Of a stretch of DNA of 58,326 bases, positions 8,213-16,190 are shown piece after piece. The notes beneath the pieces were generated by a model. It worked only from the letters and a program-made list of their open reading frames with translations. It ran no database searches and was not told where the DNA came from. This DNA is from Lysobacter arseniciresistens ZS79. Its GTDB lineage: Bacteria > Pseudomonadota > Gammaproteobacteria > Xanthomonadales > Xanthomonadaceae. How positions within the stretch are numbered: position 1 is the stretch's first letter; the number at the start of each line of letters is the position of its first letter. The stretch lies in the NCBI RefSeq assembly GCF_000768335.1, contig NZ_AVPT01000016.1, positions 1-58,326 on the forward strand, in the 5' to 3' direction. A program made the position numbers and the translations under genes.

Positions 8213-8830
8213 TTATCGACGACTAGGATCTAGACCCTTAATCGCCGCGTCTAGCTCATGAAGGCGCCTAGCTTCGTACTCAACAACCAGTTGCACGCAC
8301 TTCCCTGGCGTTGGATAGCGAGCGAACAGTCTGGCTGCCCAGCCATTTGCCTGAGCCGATGCCTCGGTCACGCGGCCGTCAAAGTGCCGCCCGAACGCGA
8401 GGATAGGCACCTTACACAGGGTGGCAATGGTTGACGTGTGCTGGTAGACGAACCTGTCCGGGAAGAGGCGGTCAAAGTGATCGCCAACGTCTCGAGGGGC
8501 CATCTTGCTAGGCAGTTCATCTCTTACTGGTTCGTACGTAAAGCGAAGGACCTGATAGGGGCGTTGGTCCACTTTAAATGCGTTGATAGCGAGCGCAATG
8601 ACGATTTCATTCGTCTCTTCAATCTGCACTATAGGCCGCATAAGGCCGACGTGACGTCCATTGAGAGCTTGGACACGAAAGTAGTCTATATCTAGGAGCA
8701 CGCGTGAGGCGATCGCCTTAAGGGGGCTCTTACCTGACAATGCCGTCGTGGCGGTGTCCCAGTCTCGTCTCGAAACCTCAATCGAAGCGGCATCAACATG
8801 CGCCGACAAGTCGATGACGTTTCCACTCAT
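8213..8830 (-). CDS. Hypothetical protein, partner of ART-like gene
   Basis: A 205-residue soluble protein not recognised. It begins MSGNVIDLSAHVDAA and has an alternating hydrophobic segment at 60-110 (LLDIDYFRVQAL, EIVIALAINAFKV) suggesting beta structure, then a mostly helical C-terminus ending in a charged tail. There is no signal peptide, membrane helix or clear catalytic motif. It is the first gene of a two-gene minus-strand unit with the ART-like gene 52 bases downstream. As the upstream partner it could be an antitoxin or a sensor; that is inference from position only. Codon use is less GC-rich than in the metal genes. Confidence 0.55.
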   Translation of the reverse strand: MSGNVIDLSAHVDAASIEVSRRDWDTATTALSGKSPLKAIASRVLLDIDYFRVQALNGRHVGLMRPIVQIEETNEIVIALAINAFKVDQRPYQVLRFTYEPVRDELPSKMAPRDVGDHFDRLFPDRFVYQHTSTIATLCKVPILAFGRHFDGRVTEASAQANGWAARLFARYPTPGKCVQLVVEYEARRLHELDAAIKGLDPSRR

Positions 8831-9476
8831 AGAGTCGCTTCCTGGCTACTGGGTCAATTTTGCGCTCACAAGTCCACCGTACTCGCTGCGCGACAATAGC
8901 ATTGTACTCTTGAAGTTGCCATTTTCTTTATCCTCATCGTATTTCAGTGCGCTACGGGTAGCCGACCACAGCTTAGGTGGGCAAGCGAGTCAAGTGGTTG
9001 TAAAGCTATGCCTGTTAAGGGCACTGACCAACTGGCGCCACAACTGGTATGGCGCGAATTGCGAGGCCGGATGTACAGCTACAAATAGCTTAGCTGAGCA
9101 ACATTGCTGTGTTTGCTTCACGGGCTCGGGGATTCTTGATGCACCATTCAGTGCACGACATTTCTACCGTTCTACGAGAACCGCCACTCGGGGGAGTTGT
9201 CTGGTCTGCTGTGTGGAGGATATTGCTCACGCCAGATCGAGGACCGCATACGCCGAAAGCGGACATCCGCCCTACCCTCGATAAATCCATCTAATCCTCT
9301 TGTTCGCATCCTAGTCCGCTTTGCTGCCGCACCCTTCGATCGCACAATTTTTGCAGGGCAAACCAGCCGGAAGGGTAGTGGGCCAACTCTGATCAAATCC
9401 GGATACCCACGCCGCGCAATTTCACCGCGCCCTACTCGCTGCAACCCGATCTGCGAACCTGAGCATACAAAAGTAC
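8831..9476. other. Long noncoding stretch with repeat copy B
   Basis: This 646-base stretch lies between two minus-strand modules. It contains repeat copy B (9259-9296) and two small palindromes: TGCAC (9140-9144) facing GTGCA (9151-9155), and GTTCT-acg-AGAAC near 9169-9181. A plus-strand open frame crosses it but has no ribosome-binding site or domain. It should contain the promoter of the ART-like module. I see nothing else in it. Confidence 0.5.
9259..9296 (+). repeat. Interspersed repeat copy B
   Basis: A palindromic element GCGGA-CA-TCCGC (9259-9270) is followed by core 9273-9296, TACCCTCGATAAATCCATCT then AATC, identical to copy A except at one base. It sits between the ART-like module and the Pycsar module, in the same orientation as the other copies. 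Confidence 0.7.
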
Positions 9477-10193
9477 TCAAGGCTCCCACCACCATCCGGA
9501 ACTATACACGTCTTTTAGGTCGTTCGCCGGAGCTTCATTCCACGTGCGGGCTTCCCACATTAGTTCACGCTGTACGCCTCCGTACTTCGCATCATCAAGG
9601 ACGATGTCAAAAACGTCCTTCGTCATGATTGTCTGATGACGGTCTCGCACATTTGCCAATTTGGCTGCAATGTTAGGCGCTCTGCCTATCCAAACCAAGT
9701 CGTTGTGCGAGCGAATTCCGGAACGCACGACAAGCACTTCGCTCCTATCAATGCCGACCCCATGATTGATTTCGAAACCCCCTGCAGCTAACGCCGGGTA
9801 CTTCGCGTGGAAAACCGGCCGGAGCAGCTTCTTAACAAGCCAGTTGATCTTCAATCCACAAGTCGCCGCATTGGTGTGCCTCGGGCCTTCAATGAAGACT
9901 CCCATGACCCGATCGCCATCGAAACTCCGGATATGCCCACTATGGGCGCGAATGAGCCGACAGCAGCCACCCAGAAAGGCTTTTACGATCTTCGCAGCCA
10001 CGCGACTATCGAAACTCATTGCGAGCTTTGTCGATTCGGCCAAGTCTGCGTAGAGCATCACCGCCTCAAGCTTCACGCCACCTCCGGCAAGAGCGACCGT
10101 GTCTGTGGTGGGAACTACAGTGCCGTCCCGAATGCCCCAGGCTTCATCGACAATTGCATTGGTATTGCGGCGCAGTTCATCCAACAGCGCCAT
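9477..10193 (-). CDS. pycC: Pycsar pyrimidine cyclase PycC
   Basis: A 238-residue class III nucleotidyl cyclase. The cyclase core runs from about residue 43; metal-binding Asp are seen in LYADLAESTKL (D50) and FDGDRVMGV (D94). Downstream, GIRSHNDLVWIGRAPNIAAK and the C-terminal WWW stretch are hallmarks of Pycsar cyclases rather than ordinary adenylate cyclases. PycC makes cCMP or cUMP on phage infection to activate a cell-killing effector; which base is used cannot be told here. ATG 10193 begins one base after the stop of the upstream effector gene, with GGGGG as ribosome-binding site. Longer upstream readings of the frame overlap the effector and are unlikely. Confidence 0.88.
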   Translation of the reverse strand: MALLDELRRNTNAIVDEAWGIRDGTVVPTTDTVALAGGGVKLEAVMLYADLAESTKLAMSFDSRVAAKIVKAFLGGCCRLIRAHSGHIRSFDGDRVMGVFIEGPRHTNAATCGLKINWLVKKLLRPVFHAKYPALAAGGFEINHGVGIDRSEVLVVRSGIRSHNDLVWIGRAPNIAAKLANVRDRHQTIMTKDVFDIVLDDAKYGGVQRELMWEARTWNEAPANDLKDVYSSGWWWEP

Positions 10194-10194
10194 T

Positions 10195-10704
10195 TCAAGC
10201 CCCCTTGACTGGCGGAAATGCCAGAAGCGCCACGGCCCATGGAACGACCGATGCGAGTAGCCAACGGTAGGCAATTTTCAGCGACTGGAATTTGTTGCTC
10301 AAGATGCAGGAGTTTCGCCACGCTTGATGTAGGAGAGCACGGCTGAGCTCGGCCTCGGTTTGCTTTCCAAATCGCTCCACATAATCGGCAGGATGGAGCT
10401 TGGCGATCTCCCCGAAATACACGAGGGACCCGACACCTCCGTCGGTGTCTGGAAAGGAGCCCCGATAGAGACATCTCAAGCTCATGGCCGTCAGGGCGAG
10501 ATAGATCAAAGCTATCACCACCTGTTGGCTTGTGAACTGCCCCACCGCTGGCGCCCGAGCAAATGCAACGCCAAGCATCGCGACGTTCAATCCAAGTAGT
10601 GCGGCAAGTAGCGCATCAACGCGTGGAAAGAAGCCGAGAACTAGCCCCAACTGATACTGCGCCGCCTGCACTTGTTCTTGAGTTGCCCTTTCGCCTTGAT
10701 TCAT
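10195..10704 (-). CDS. pycTM: Pycsar transmembrane effector PycTM (DUF5706-like)
   Basis: A 169-residue membrane protein with predicted helices at about 26-50, 60-80 and 145-163. The loop SLVYFGEIAKL followed by helix EAELSRALLHQAWRNSCILS matches the Pycsar effector domain (DUF5706) pattern of a FGxIA motif followed by a Q-x-x-x-NS segment. Such effectors bind cyclic pyrimidine nucleotides and disrupt the inner membrane. The gene is the promoter-proximal member of a tight two-gene unit with pycC (1-base gap). A 7+7 palindrome lies about 130 bases upstream. ATG 10704 is preceded by GGGGGAGG-like sequence, a strong ribosome-binding site. Confidence 0.82.
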   Translation of the reverse strand: MNQGERATQEQVQAAQYQLGLVLGFFPRVDALLAALLGLNVAMLGVAFARAPAVGQFTSQQVVIALIYLALTAMSLRCLYRGSFPDTDGGVGSLVYFGEIAKLHPADYVERFGKQTEAELSRALLHQAWRNSCILSNKFQSLKIAYRWLLASVVPWAVALLAFPPVKGA

Positions 10705-10833
10705 CGCCTCCCCCAGCGGATCTCTAGACTCATTGATGCTACAGGGCGGTCCAGGGACCGGACCGGATGCTCCCCGGTAGTGCTCGCGCTTGGGATGCGC
10801 CCACCGCCTTCCCGGCTATCCAGATGATGACAT

Positions 10834-10850
10834 TCTTGAGATCCTCAAGA
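10834..10850. promoter_or_regulatory. Palindrome upstream of the Pycsar pair, possible operator
   Basis: TCTTGAG (10834-10840) faces CTCAAGA (10844-10850) across three bases. It lies 130 bases upstream of the pycTM start and before repeat copy C, with no T-run after it. That suits a dimeric repressor site better than a terminator. No regulator gene is adjacent. Confidence 0.3.
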
Positions 10851-10891
10851 TGCCAGCGCGACCGATACCGAAGATGCTCCCCGGGTCGCAA

Positions 10892-10927
10892 GCGGCCCTT
10901 CCCTACCCCCGATAAACATCCCTAACC
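10892..10927 (+). repeat. Interspersed repeat copy C
   Basis: AGCGGCCCTTCCC is followed by core TACCCCCGATAAACATCCCT then AACC (10904-10927). The core shares 17 of 24 positions with copy B and its first 12 with copy D. It separates the Pycsar module from decayed short frames. The last bases form the stop of the 10922-11122 frame and run into a hairpin (10925-10945). Confidence 0.6.
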
Positions 10928-11122
10928 GCCCTGCTGCGGGGCGGTCGCTTTCACCGCAGAGCCGGCATTAGGCAGAACGCGCTCGGGAGAAGCGGTCGTC
11001 TTCAGACAAGGGGCCAGTTGAGCAAGCCAGACGCGCGCCTCGTCGAGATCGAGGTTGGAGCTCGCGTAAGCCTCACGCAGCAGCTTGGGCGAAAGCAGTT
11101 CATCCCATTTCTGTCTCGCCAA
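10922..11122 (-). pseudogene. Short conserved-looking frame, probable gene remnant
   Basis: A 66-codon frame beginning MARQKWDELLSPKLLREAYA with a helical, charged N-terminal half and a low-complexity end (KATAPQQGG). It starts within about 60 bases downstream of the 11179-11373 frame on the same strand. I do not recognise a family. Its end coincides with repeat C and contains a 7-bp stem hairpin, ACCGCCC (10925-10931) with GGGCGGT (10939-10945). It may be a genuine small gene or the leftover of a longer one truncated at the repeat. Confidence 0.35.
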
Positions 11123-11178
11123 GTTGCCGGCGTTAGCCAGTAATTCATCGGTTGTTGGGGCGACGGCCCCACCCCTTT

Positions 11179-11373
11179 CTAGAGCATCCCGAGCGACTGG
11201 AGCAGCCGCGTCGAGATTTCCTGAAGCTGCTTCTCATCAACGACGCCATTACCCAGGAACAGGTCGCCAATGAGACGGCTTGGAGCCAGACCAAGACCAC
11301 GCCCCACGCGTTCACATTTCAGCTGGTCTGGGGCGGGGCCGGGATGCTCGCGCGGGCCTTGGTCAACGCACAC
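11179..11373 (-). pseudogene. 3' remnant of an unidentified gene
   Basis: The last 40 codons of this frame read like a real protein C-terminus: LGLAPSRLIGDLFLG, then VDEKQLQEISTRLLQSLGML. The first 20 codons look like noise and no ribosome-binding site precedes them. This suggests the 3' end of a larger gene whose upstream part was lost when the 11.4-11.9 kb sequence arrived. The family was not identified; a plasmid or island maintenance gene is possible. Confidence 0.3.
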
Positions 11374-11896
11374 GAGCAGCCCAGCACTGCGTCGCCAGCT
11401 TCGACCTCAACTTACCACGTGTGACCCTGCTGCCCCCGCTCAACGCGCACTTGGCATAGCCGACTTGCAACAGGTGCGATAGGGCGTTCGGCGGTTTGCC
11501 GCCCAACGCTTCCTGGCTGCTGACCAGCAGCCGCCTACTCTAGCGACTGCACCCGGACGGCTCGGTCTACCGGGAGCCGATAACGGTCTCCGTGATCGGA
11601 GCTGCACGCCAAGACTCATCCCGCGTTGGGCTCCGCGTAGGGCGGCTCTGCGTGAACGTACACAGCGGTGACCTAAGTTACTGCCAACCCGCAGTCATCT
11701 GATCGCCTACACCAAATAAAATGATCAGGGCCGCCAGCGGATGTGGACACCGTCACCAGACGAGCTGGACGGCTGCGCCAAACAAACTGGTCAGTGCGGC
11801 AAGCAGCGATCAGTCTCGTGGCAGCCTTTGAGTGGTGGCGAGTCCCCACTGCGGAACTCCAGGCAAGATGGAGATGGTCAGCAATGGAGAGGTTTC
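11374..11896. other. Noncoding, decayed stretch
   Basis: This roughly 520-base stretch shows only short broken frames on both strands. It holds two similar 21-base direct repeats at 11711 and 11777. It marks the junction between the defence island and the arsenic region. Confidence 0.45.
11711..11797. repeat. Pair of direct repeats, possible IS end remnant
   Basis: ACCAAATAAAATGATCAGGG (11711-11730) and GCCAAACAAACTGGTCAGTG (11777-11796) are similar direct repeats 66 bases apart. Multiple short direct repeats near one end are characteristic of IS21-family elements, and the ATGATCAG / CTGGTCAG wording is similar to ones I recall. No istA or istB gene is present, so at most a solo end remains. 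Confidence 0.3.
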
Positions 11897-12529
11897 GTGA
11901 ATTCACTTGATCCGCTGCAGACACGGATCCGCGCCGTACTGTTCGATGTGTACGGAACGCTAGTGCATATCCAGAATCCTAAGAGCCCCTATCGGCAGCT
12001 GCTCAAGGTCGCGCTAGAACGACAGCCCATTAGCAAGGAGCAAAGCGCTCGCGACATCATGTGTCGGGCACTTGGGCTTACCGAGGCTGCCGGGTTCTAC
12101 GGGGTGGAGCTATCGGAGATTCAACAGTGTCGGTTGGAGCTGGACCTGGACGAAGAGATCCGCAGCCTTAGGCTGTACCCCGAGGTTCCCGAGGTGTTAC
12201 GCACCCTGCGTGCACGCGGGTACCGCGTTGGGCTTTGCTCCAATCTCGCCTTGCCGTACGTGCTGCCTGTCGTTCATCTACTCGAAGGAATGTTCGATGC
12301 TGCGATCTGGAGTTGCGAGGTCGGTGCGATAAAGCCGGATCCAGAGATATATGCCATGGCCACCCTGCGCCTGGGCTTCGAGCCGGCCGCGGTGCTGATG
12401 GTCGGGGACAACTATCAAGCCGATGTCGAGGGGCCACGCTTGGCAGGATTGCACGCCCTCCACCTTGATCGGCGAAACGGCGGCGGCGATCTCGGTTCGT
12501 TGGAGGGTCTGTTGGACCGCTTGACTTGA
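11897..12529 (+). CDS. HAD-family hydrolase (haloacid dehalogenase-like)
   Basis: A 210-residue HAD hydrolase. Motif I FDVYGTLV has Tyr instead of the second Asp, as in L-2-haloacid dehalogenase-like members. Motif II is SNLA, motif III the Lys in IKPDPEIY, and motif IV GDNYQADVEG, so the active site looks intact. A helical cap lies between motifs I and II. GTG 11897 was chosen as start because GGAGAGG lies directly upstream; the frame is open 52 codons further up but that part has no coding character. The substrate is unknown. It converges with arsJ and is not obviously part of the arsenic operon. Confidence 0.75.
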   Translation: MNSLDPLQTRIRAVLFDVYGTLVHIQNPKSPYRQLLKVALERQPISKEQSARDIMCRALGLTEAAGFYGVELSEIQQCRLELDLDEEIRSLRLYPEVPEVLRTLRARGYRVGLCSNLALPYVLPVVHLLEGMFDAAIWSCEVGAIKPDPEIYAMATLRLGFEPAAVLMVGDNYQADVEGPRLAGLHALHLDRRNGGGDLGSLEGLLDRLT

Positions 12530-12699
12530 GGTCAGCTCCGTCAAACAGACTCGTCACCGCGGCGCTTTTCACGCTCGTGCGGGCACGCGATGCCGGAGTC
12601 GATCGGCCGCGCCTCCGCTTCTGAGCGCGAGCGGTCAATGGGGTATAGCGGTCGCGCACAGGGAGCCTACGTCGGTATTTGGGCGAACATGCGCTGAGC

Positions 12700-13938
12700 C
12701 TAAGCTGTGTCCCTCGGCGGGAATACGCCTTCGCGGTCATGTCGAGGCAATGAGATCGAGGCCAAGGCCGCGATCGCGACGAGTCCGGCGGACACCGCCA
12801 GGCAGGCAGCTAATCCAAAGCGCTGGAAAACCCAGCCCGACAACACCGTGCCCAGCAGCCGGCCCATGGCGTTGGCCATGTAGTAGAAGCCGACATCGAG
12901 CGAGACGCCGTCCTCGGCGGCGTAGCTGACAATGAGATAGCTGTGCAGCGAGGAGTTGATCGCGAACAGCACACCGAACACGGTCAGTCCCGCGATCAGC
13001 ACCAGTTGCGGCGAATGCCCCTGGATCAACAGCATGGCCATCGCGGCGGGCACCAGCGCGAGCACGCTCGCCCAACCCAGCGCGGAGCGGCCATCGGGCA
13101 CCTTGCCGCTTCGGCGGCCAGTCACGTACGGCGCCAGCGACTGCACCACGCCATAGCCGATCACCCAAGCCGCGAGAAAGCCGCCGACCTGCCAGAAATC
13201 CCAACCCAAGGACGTAGCCAGGAACACCGGCAGAGCGACCACGAACCAGACATCGCGGGCGCCGAACAGGAACATGCGCGCGGCCGACAGCTGGTTGATC
13301 GCGCGGCTCTTGGAGAAGATGTCGCGGAACTTCGGCTTGGCTTTCGCCTTGCCCAGGTCGCGCTTGAGCAGCACCAGGCTCAGCAGCCATACCACCGCCA
13401 GACCGGCTGCCATGATCGCGATCGCCGGCGCGAAGCCGACGGCGGTAAGCAGCGCACCGCCCAGGAAGAAGCCCACGCCCTTGAGCGCGTTTTTCGAGCC
13501 GGTCAGCGCAGCGACCCAGCGGTACAGTGCCCCTTGTTGATCGTTGGGCACCAGCAGCTTGATGCTGCTCTTGGCGCTCATCTTGTTGAGGTCCTTGGCG
13601 ATGCCCGACAGTGCCTGCGCGGCCATTACCCACGGCACCAGCAGCCATGCGGTCGGCACCAGCAGCATCGACAAGGCCAGCACCTGCAGGGCCAGGCCGA
13701 TGTTCATGGTGCGGTTGAGCCCGACGTGCGCACCGAGCCAGCCGCCAACGAGATTGGTGATCACCCCGAAGATCTCGTAGAACAGGAACAGCATCGCTAC
13801 CTGCAGCGGACTGTAGCCAAGCTGGTGGAAATGCAGCACCACCAGCATGCGCAAGGCGCCGTCGGTCAGGGTGAATGCCCAGTAGTTGCCGGTGATCAGC
13901 AGGTACTGGCGCACATCCGGGGAGAGGCGCGCGAGCAT
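12700..13938 (-). CDS. arsJ: ArsJ, MFS exporter of 1-arseno-3-phosphoglycerate
   Basis: A 412-residue MFS permease with about 12 hydrophobic helices. The N-terminus YLLITGNYWAFTLTDGALRM and the loop GIAKDLNKMSAKSSIKLLVP match ArsJ proteins. ArsJ exports the unstable product formed when GAPDH uses arsenate in place of phosphate, giving arsenate resistance. The gene follows the GAPDH gene with a 2-base gap, the diagnostic arsJ-gapdh pairing. ATG 13938 was chosen because it abuts the GAPDH stop; the frame extends upstream only inside GAPDH. It is the last gene of the minus-strand ars operon. Confidence 0.9.
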   Translation of the reverse strand: MLARLSPDVRQYLLITGNYWAFTLTDGALRMLVVLHFHQLGYSPLQVAMLFLFYEIFGVITNLVGGWLGAHVGLNRTMNIGLALQVLALSMLLVPTAWLLVPWVMAAQALSGIAKDLNKMSAKSSIKLLVPNDQQGALYRWVAALTGSKNALKGVGFFLGGALLTAVGFAPAIAIMAAGLAVVWLLSLVLLKRDLGKAKAKPKFRDIFSKSRAINQLSAARMFLFGARDVWFVVALPVFLATSLGWDFWQVGGFLAAWVIGYGVVQSLAPYVTGRRSGKVPDGRSALGWASVLALVPAAMAMLLIQGHSPQLVLIAGLTVFGVLFAINSSLHSYLIVSYAAEDGVSLDVGFYYMANAMGRLLGTVLSGWVFQRFGLAACLAVSAGLVAIAALASISLPRHDREGVFPPRDTA

Positions 13939-13940
13939 GG

Positions 13941-14948
13941 TCACCGATCCGCGCCGCCGACCAATCGCACCAGTTCGGCGGTGCGGTTCACGTAGCCCCA
14001 CTCGTTGTCGTACCAGGCGTAGATCTTGACCTGGGTACCGTTGACGACGAGCGTGGACAGCGCGTCAATGGTGCTGGAGCGCGGGTCCGTCTGATAGTCA
14101 ATCGAGACCAGCGGCCGCGTTTCAAAACCGAGGATGCCGGCCAGTTCGCCTTCCGCGGCCGCCTTCAGCATTGCGTTCACTTCCTCGACGGTGGTCGGGC
14201 GTTCGACCTCGAACACGCAGTCGGTCAGCGAGGCGTTCGTCAGCGGCACGCGCACCGCGTGGCCATCGAGCCGTCCCTTCAGCTCGGGGAAGATCTCCGC
14301 GATCGCAGTGGCCGAACCGGTGGAGGTTGGGATCAAGCTCGCCCCGCACGAGCGCGCCCGGCGCAGATCCTTGTGCGGCGCGTCGACGATGGTCTGGGTA
14401 TTGGTCAGGCTGTGGATCGTGGTCAGGCTGCCGTGGCGGATACCGAGGCCCTCATGAATCACCTTGACCACCGGCGCCAGGCAATTGGTCGTGCACGAGG
14501 CGGCCGAGACGATGCGGTGCTTGCTCGGATCGAACCGATCCTGGTTGACGCCCATGACGATGTCGAGCGTCCCGGCCGCCTTGATCGGCGCGGTCACCAC
14601 CACGCGCTTCACGCCCTGGTCGAGATATGGCTGCAGCACGTCCGGCTTGCGGAACTTGCCCGAGGCTTCGATCACCACGTCGCAGCTGGACCAATCGGTG
14701 GCGGCCAGCTCCTTATTGTGCGTCAACGGAATGCGTCGGCCCTCGATCACGAGCGCATCGCCCTCGGCTTCAATCGTCCGGTCCCAGCGGCCGTGCACCG
14801 AGTCGAAGTTCAGCAGGTGCGCGAGGGTAGCCGGCTCGCCGGCCGGGTCATTGATCTGGACGAACTCGATGTCCGGCTCATTCCACGCGGCGCGCAGGGT
14901 GAGACGACCCATGCGGCCGAAGCCGTTGATGCCAACGCGAATGGTCAT
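13941..14948 (-). CDS. gapdh (ars): ArsJ-associated glyceraldehyde-3-phosphate dehydrogenase
   Basis: A 335-residue GAPDH, full length. The NAD-binding start is [19 protein letters not shown], the catalytic Cys lies in [13 protein letters not shown] near residue 152, and the C-terminal [15 protein letters not shown] is intact. In this context the enzyme converts glyceraldehyde-3-phosphate plus arsenate to 1-arseno-3-phosphoglycerate, which ArsJ then exports. It sits between the arsC copies and arsJ in the minus-strand operon. A housekeeping GAPDH is unlikely given the arsJ partner 2 bases downstream. Confidence 0.93.
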   Translation of the reverse strand: MTIRVGINGFGRMGRLTLRAAWNEPDIEFVQINDPAGEPATLAHLLNFDSVHGRWDRTIEAEGDALVIEGRRIPLTHNKELAATDWSSCDVVIEASGKFRKPDVLQPYLDQGVKRVVVTAPIKAAGTLDIVMGVNQDRFDPSKHRIVSAASCTTNCLAPVVKVIHEGLGIRHGSLTTIHSLTNTQTIVDAPHKDLRRARSCGASLIPTSTGSATAIAEIFPELKGRLDGHAVRVPLTNASLTDCVFEVERPTTVEEVNAMLKAAAEGELAGILGFETRPLVSIDYQTDPRSSTIDALSTLVVNGTQVKIYAWYDNEWGYVNRTAELVRLVGGADR

Positions 14949-14985
14949 GTGCTCGATCTCCCAAAAGGTGTGGTGTGCGGTGGCG

Positions 14986-15489
14986 TTACGTAGCGGAAGG
15001 GGTTTGGTCGATCTGCTCCACCCGGGTCTTCATCGACAAGCGATCCCAGGCTTCGGGGCGTAACGCCAGCAGCAGGGAAATACGCTGCTGCAGCATCTGC
15101 AGCGCGAGGCTGAAAGCCTTGCGGATCTGCTCGGACGTGCCGGTCGCGGCGGCCGGATCCGGGATGCTCCAATGAGCGGTGACCGGGTGTCCGGGCCAGG
15201 TCGGGCAGGTCTCGCCAGCCGCGCGATCGCAGACGGTGATGATCAGGTCCATTTCAGGGGCGCCGGCGCCGGCGAACTCATCCCAGCTCTTGCTGCGAAG
15301 GTTTGCGGTCGCCAGCCCAGCGTTTTCGAGCACCTGCAGCGTCAGGGGGTGTGCCTGACCTTCCGGATGGCTGCCAGCGCTGAACGCCTGCAGCCGCTCA
15401 CGCCCCAAGGCGTTGGCCAGCGCTTCGGCCATCAGGCTGCGGGCGGAGTTGCCGGTGCAGATGAACAACACGTTGTAGCGGTCTTTCAT
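14986..15489 (-). CDS. arsC: Arsenate reductase, low-molecular-weight phosphatase type (copy 1)
   Basis: A 167-residue cytoplasmic protein. The phosphatase-type P-loop CTGNSARS starts at Cys11, and Cys87 and Cys95 lie in [15 protein letters not shown]. These three Cys form the relay of thioredoxin-coupled ArsC enzymes reducing arsenate to arsenite. The C-terminal 25 residues after [10 protein letters not shown] are longer than in the shortest family members. A close paralogue lies 107 bases upstream on the same strand, with identical Cys positions. Arsenite made here would leave through ArsB. Confidence 0.88.
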   Translation of the reverse strand: MKDRYNVLFICTGNSARSLMAEALANALGRERLQAFSAGSHPEGQAHPLTLQVLENAGLATANLRSKSWDEFAGAGAPEMDLIITVCDRAAGETCPTWPGHPVTAHWSIPDPAAATGTSEQIRKAFSLALQMLQQRISLLLALRPEAWDRLSMKTRVEQIDQTPSAT

Positions 15490-15595
15490 GATCGACGCCT
15501 CACGGGTTTAGCAGTTGGGGCTTCAGCCGCGTACCAGCCCTTGCTGGCGTTGATGAGATGACTCGCTCATCGTCGTCGGCCTCGACCACGCGGTC

Positions 15596-16120
15596 TCAGG
15601 GGCAAGGGAGTGGATTGGTAGATGGCTCGCGCTTCTGTCCAAGCTGCTCGATGCAGCTCTTTGCTGCCACGCTGTCCAAAGTCTCAAGAGGCAGGGCCAG
15701 CAGTTGGGAGATGCGCTGTTGCAGCGTCTTAAGCGCGGCCGTGAACGCTTCCTGGATTTGCTCAGGCGTGCCGTCCACCCTCGCGGGGTCGGGAATGCTC
15801 CAGTGCACACGTACCGGGTGCCCCGGCCACGTGGGACAGGCCTCACCCGCGGCCTGGTCGCAGACGGTAATGATCAAGTCCATCTTCCGGGCGCTGGAAT
15901 GGGCGAATTCTTCCCAGCTCTTGCTGCGCAGATTCGTGGTCGGCAACCCCGCGCGCTCAAGCACCTGTGCCGTTACCGGATGCACCTGGCCCGCCGGGTG
16001 GCTGCCGGCGCTAAAGGCACGCAGGCGCTCTACCGCCATGGCGTTGACTAGCGCTTCACCCATGAGACTGCGAGCGGAATTGGCTGTGCATAGGAACAAC
16101 ACGTAGTAACGGTTCTTCAT
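15596..16120 (-). CDS. arsC: Arsenate reductase, low-molecular-weight phosphatase type (copy 2)
   Basis: A 174-residue paralogue of the downstream arsC. The P-loop CTANSARS (Cys11), then Cys87 and Cys95 in VCDQAAGEACPTWPG, are all preserved, so it should be active. The two copies are colinear end to end and clearly derived from one another, with differences throughout, so the duplication is not recent. It sits 70 bases after arsB in the operon. The C-terminal tail (QKREPSTNPLPCP) differs from copy 1. Confidence 0.87.
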   Translation of the reverse strand: MKNRYYVLFLCTANSARSLMGEALVNAMAVERLRAFSAGSHPAGQVHPVTAQVLERAGLPTTNLRSKSWEEFAHSSARKMDLIITVCDQAAGEACPTWPGHPVRVHWSIPDPARVDGTPEQIQEAFTAALKTLQQRISQLLALPLETLDSVAAKSCIEQLGQKREPSTNPLPCP

Positions 16121-16190
16121 GACGAACGCCTCAGGTCAGAGCGGAGCAAACGACCTGTCGTGCGGCTGGGAAATCGCAGCGGTCGCGCCA

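Noticed and set aside
8748-9284. Plus-strand 178-codon frame
   Set aside because: No ribosome-binding site, no domain, overlaps the start of the 8213-8830 gene and repeat B; composition looks random.
7312-10927. Repeats A-C as integron attC sites
   Set aside because: No paired GTTRRRY / RYYYAAC boxes, no integron integrase of the IntI type, and genes point opposite to the expected cassette polarity.
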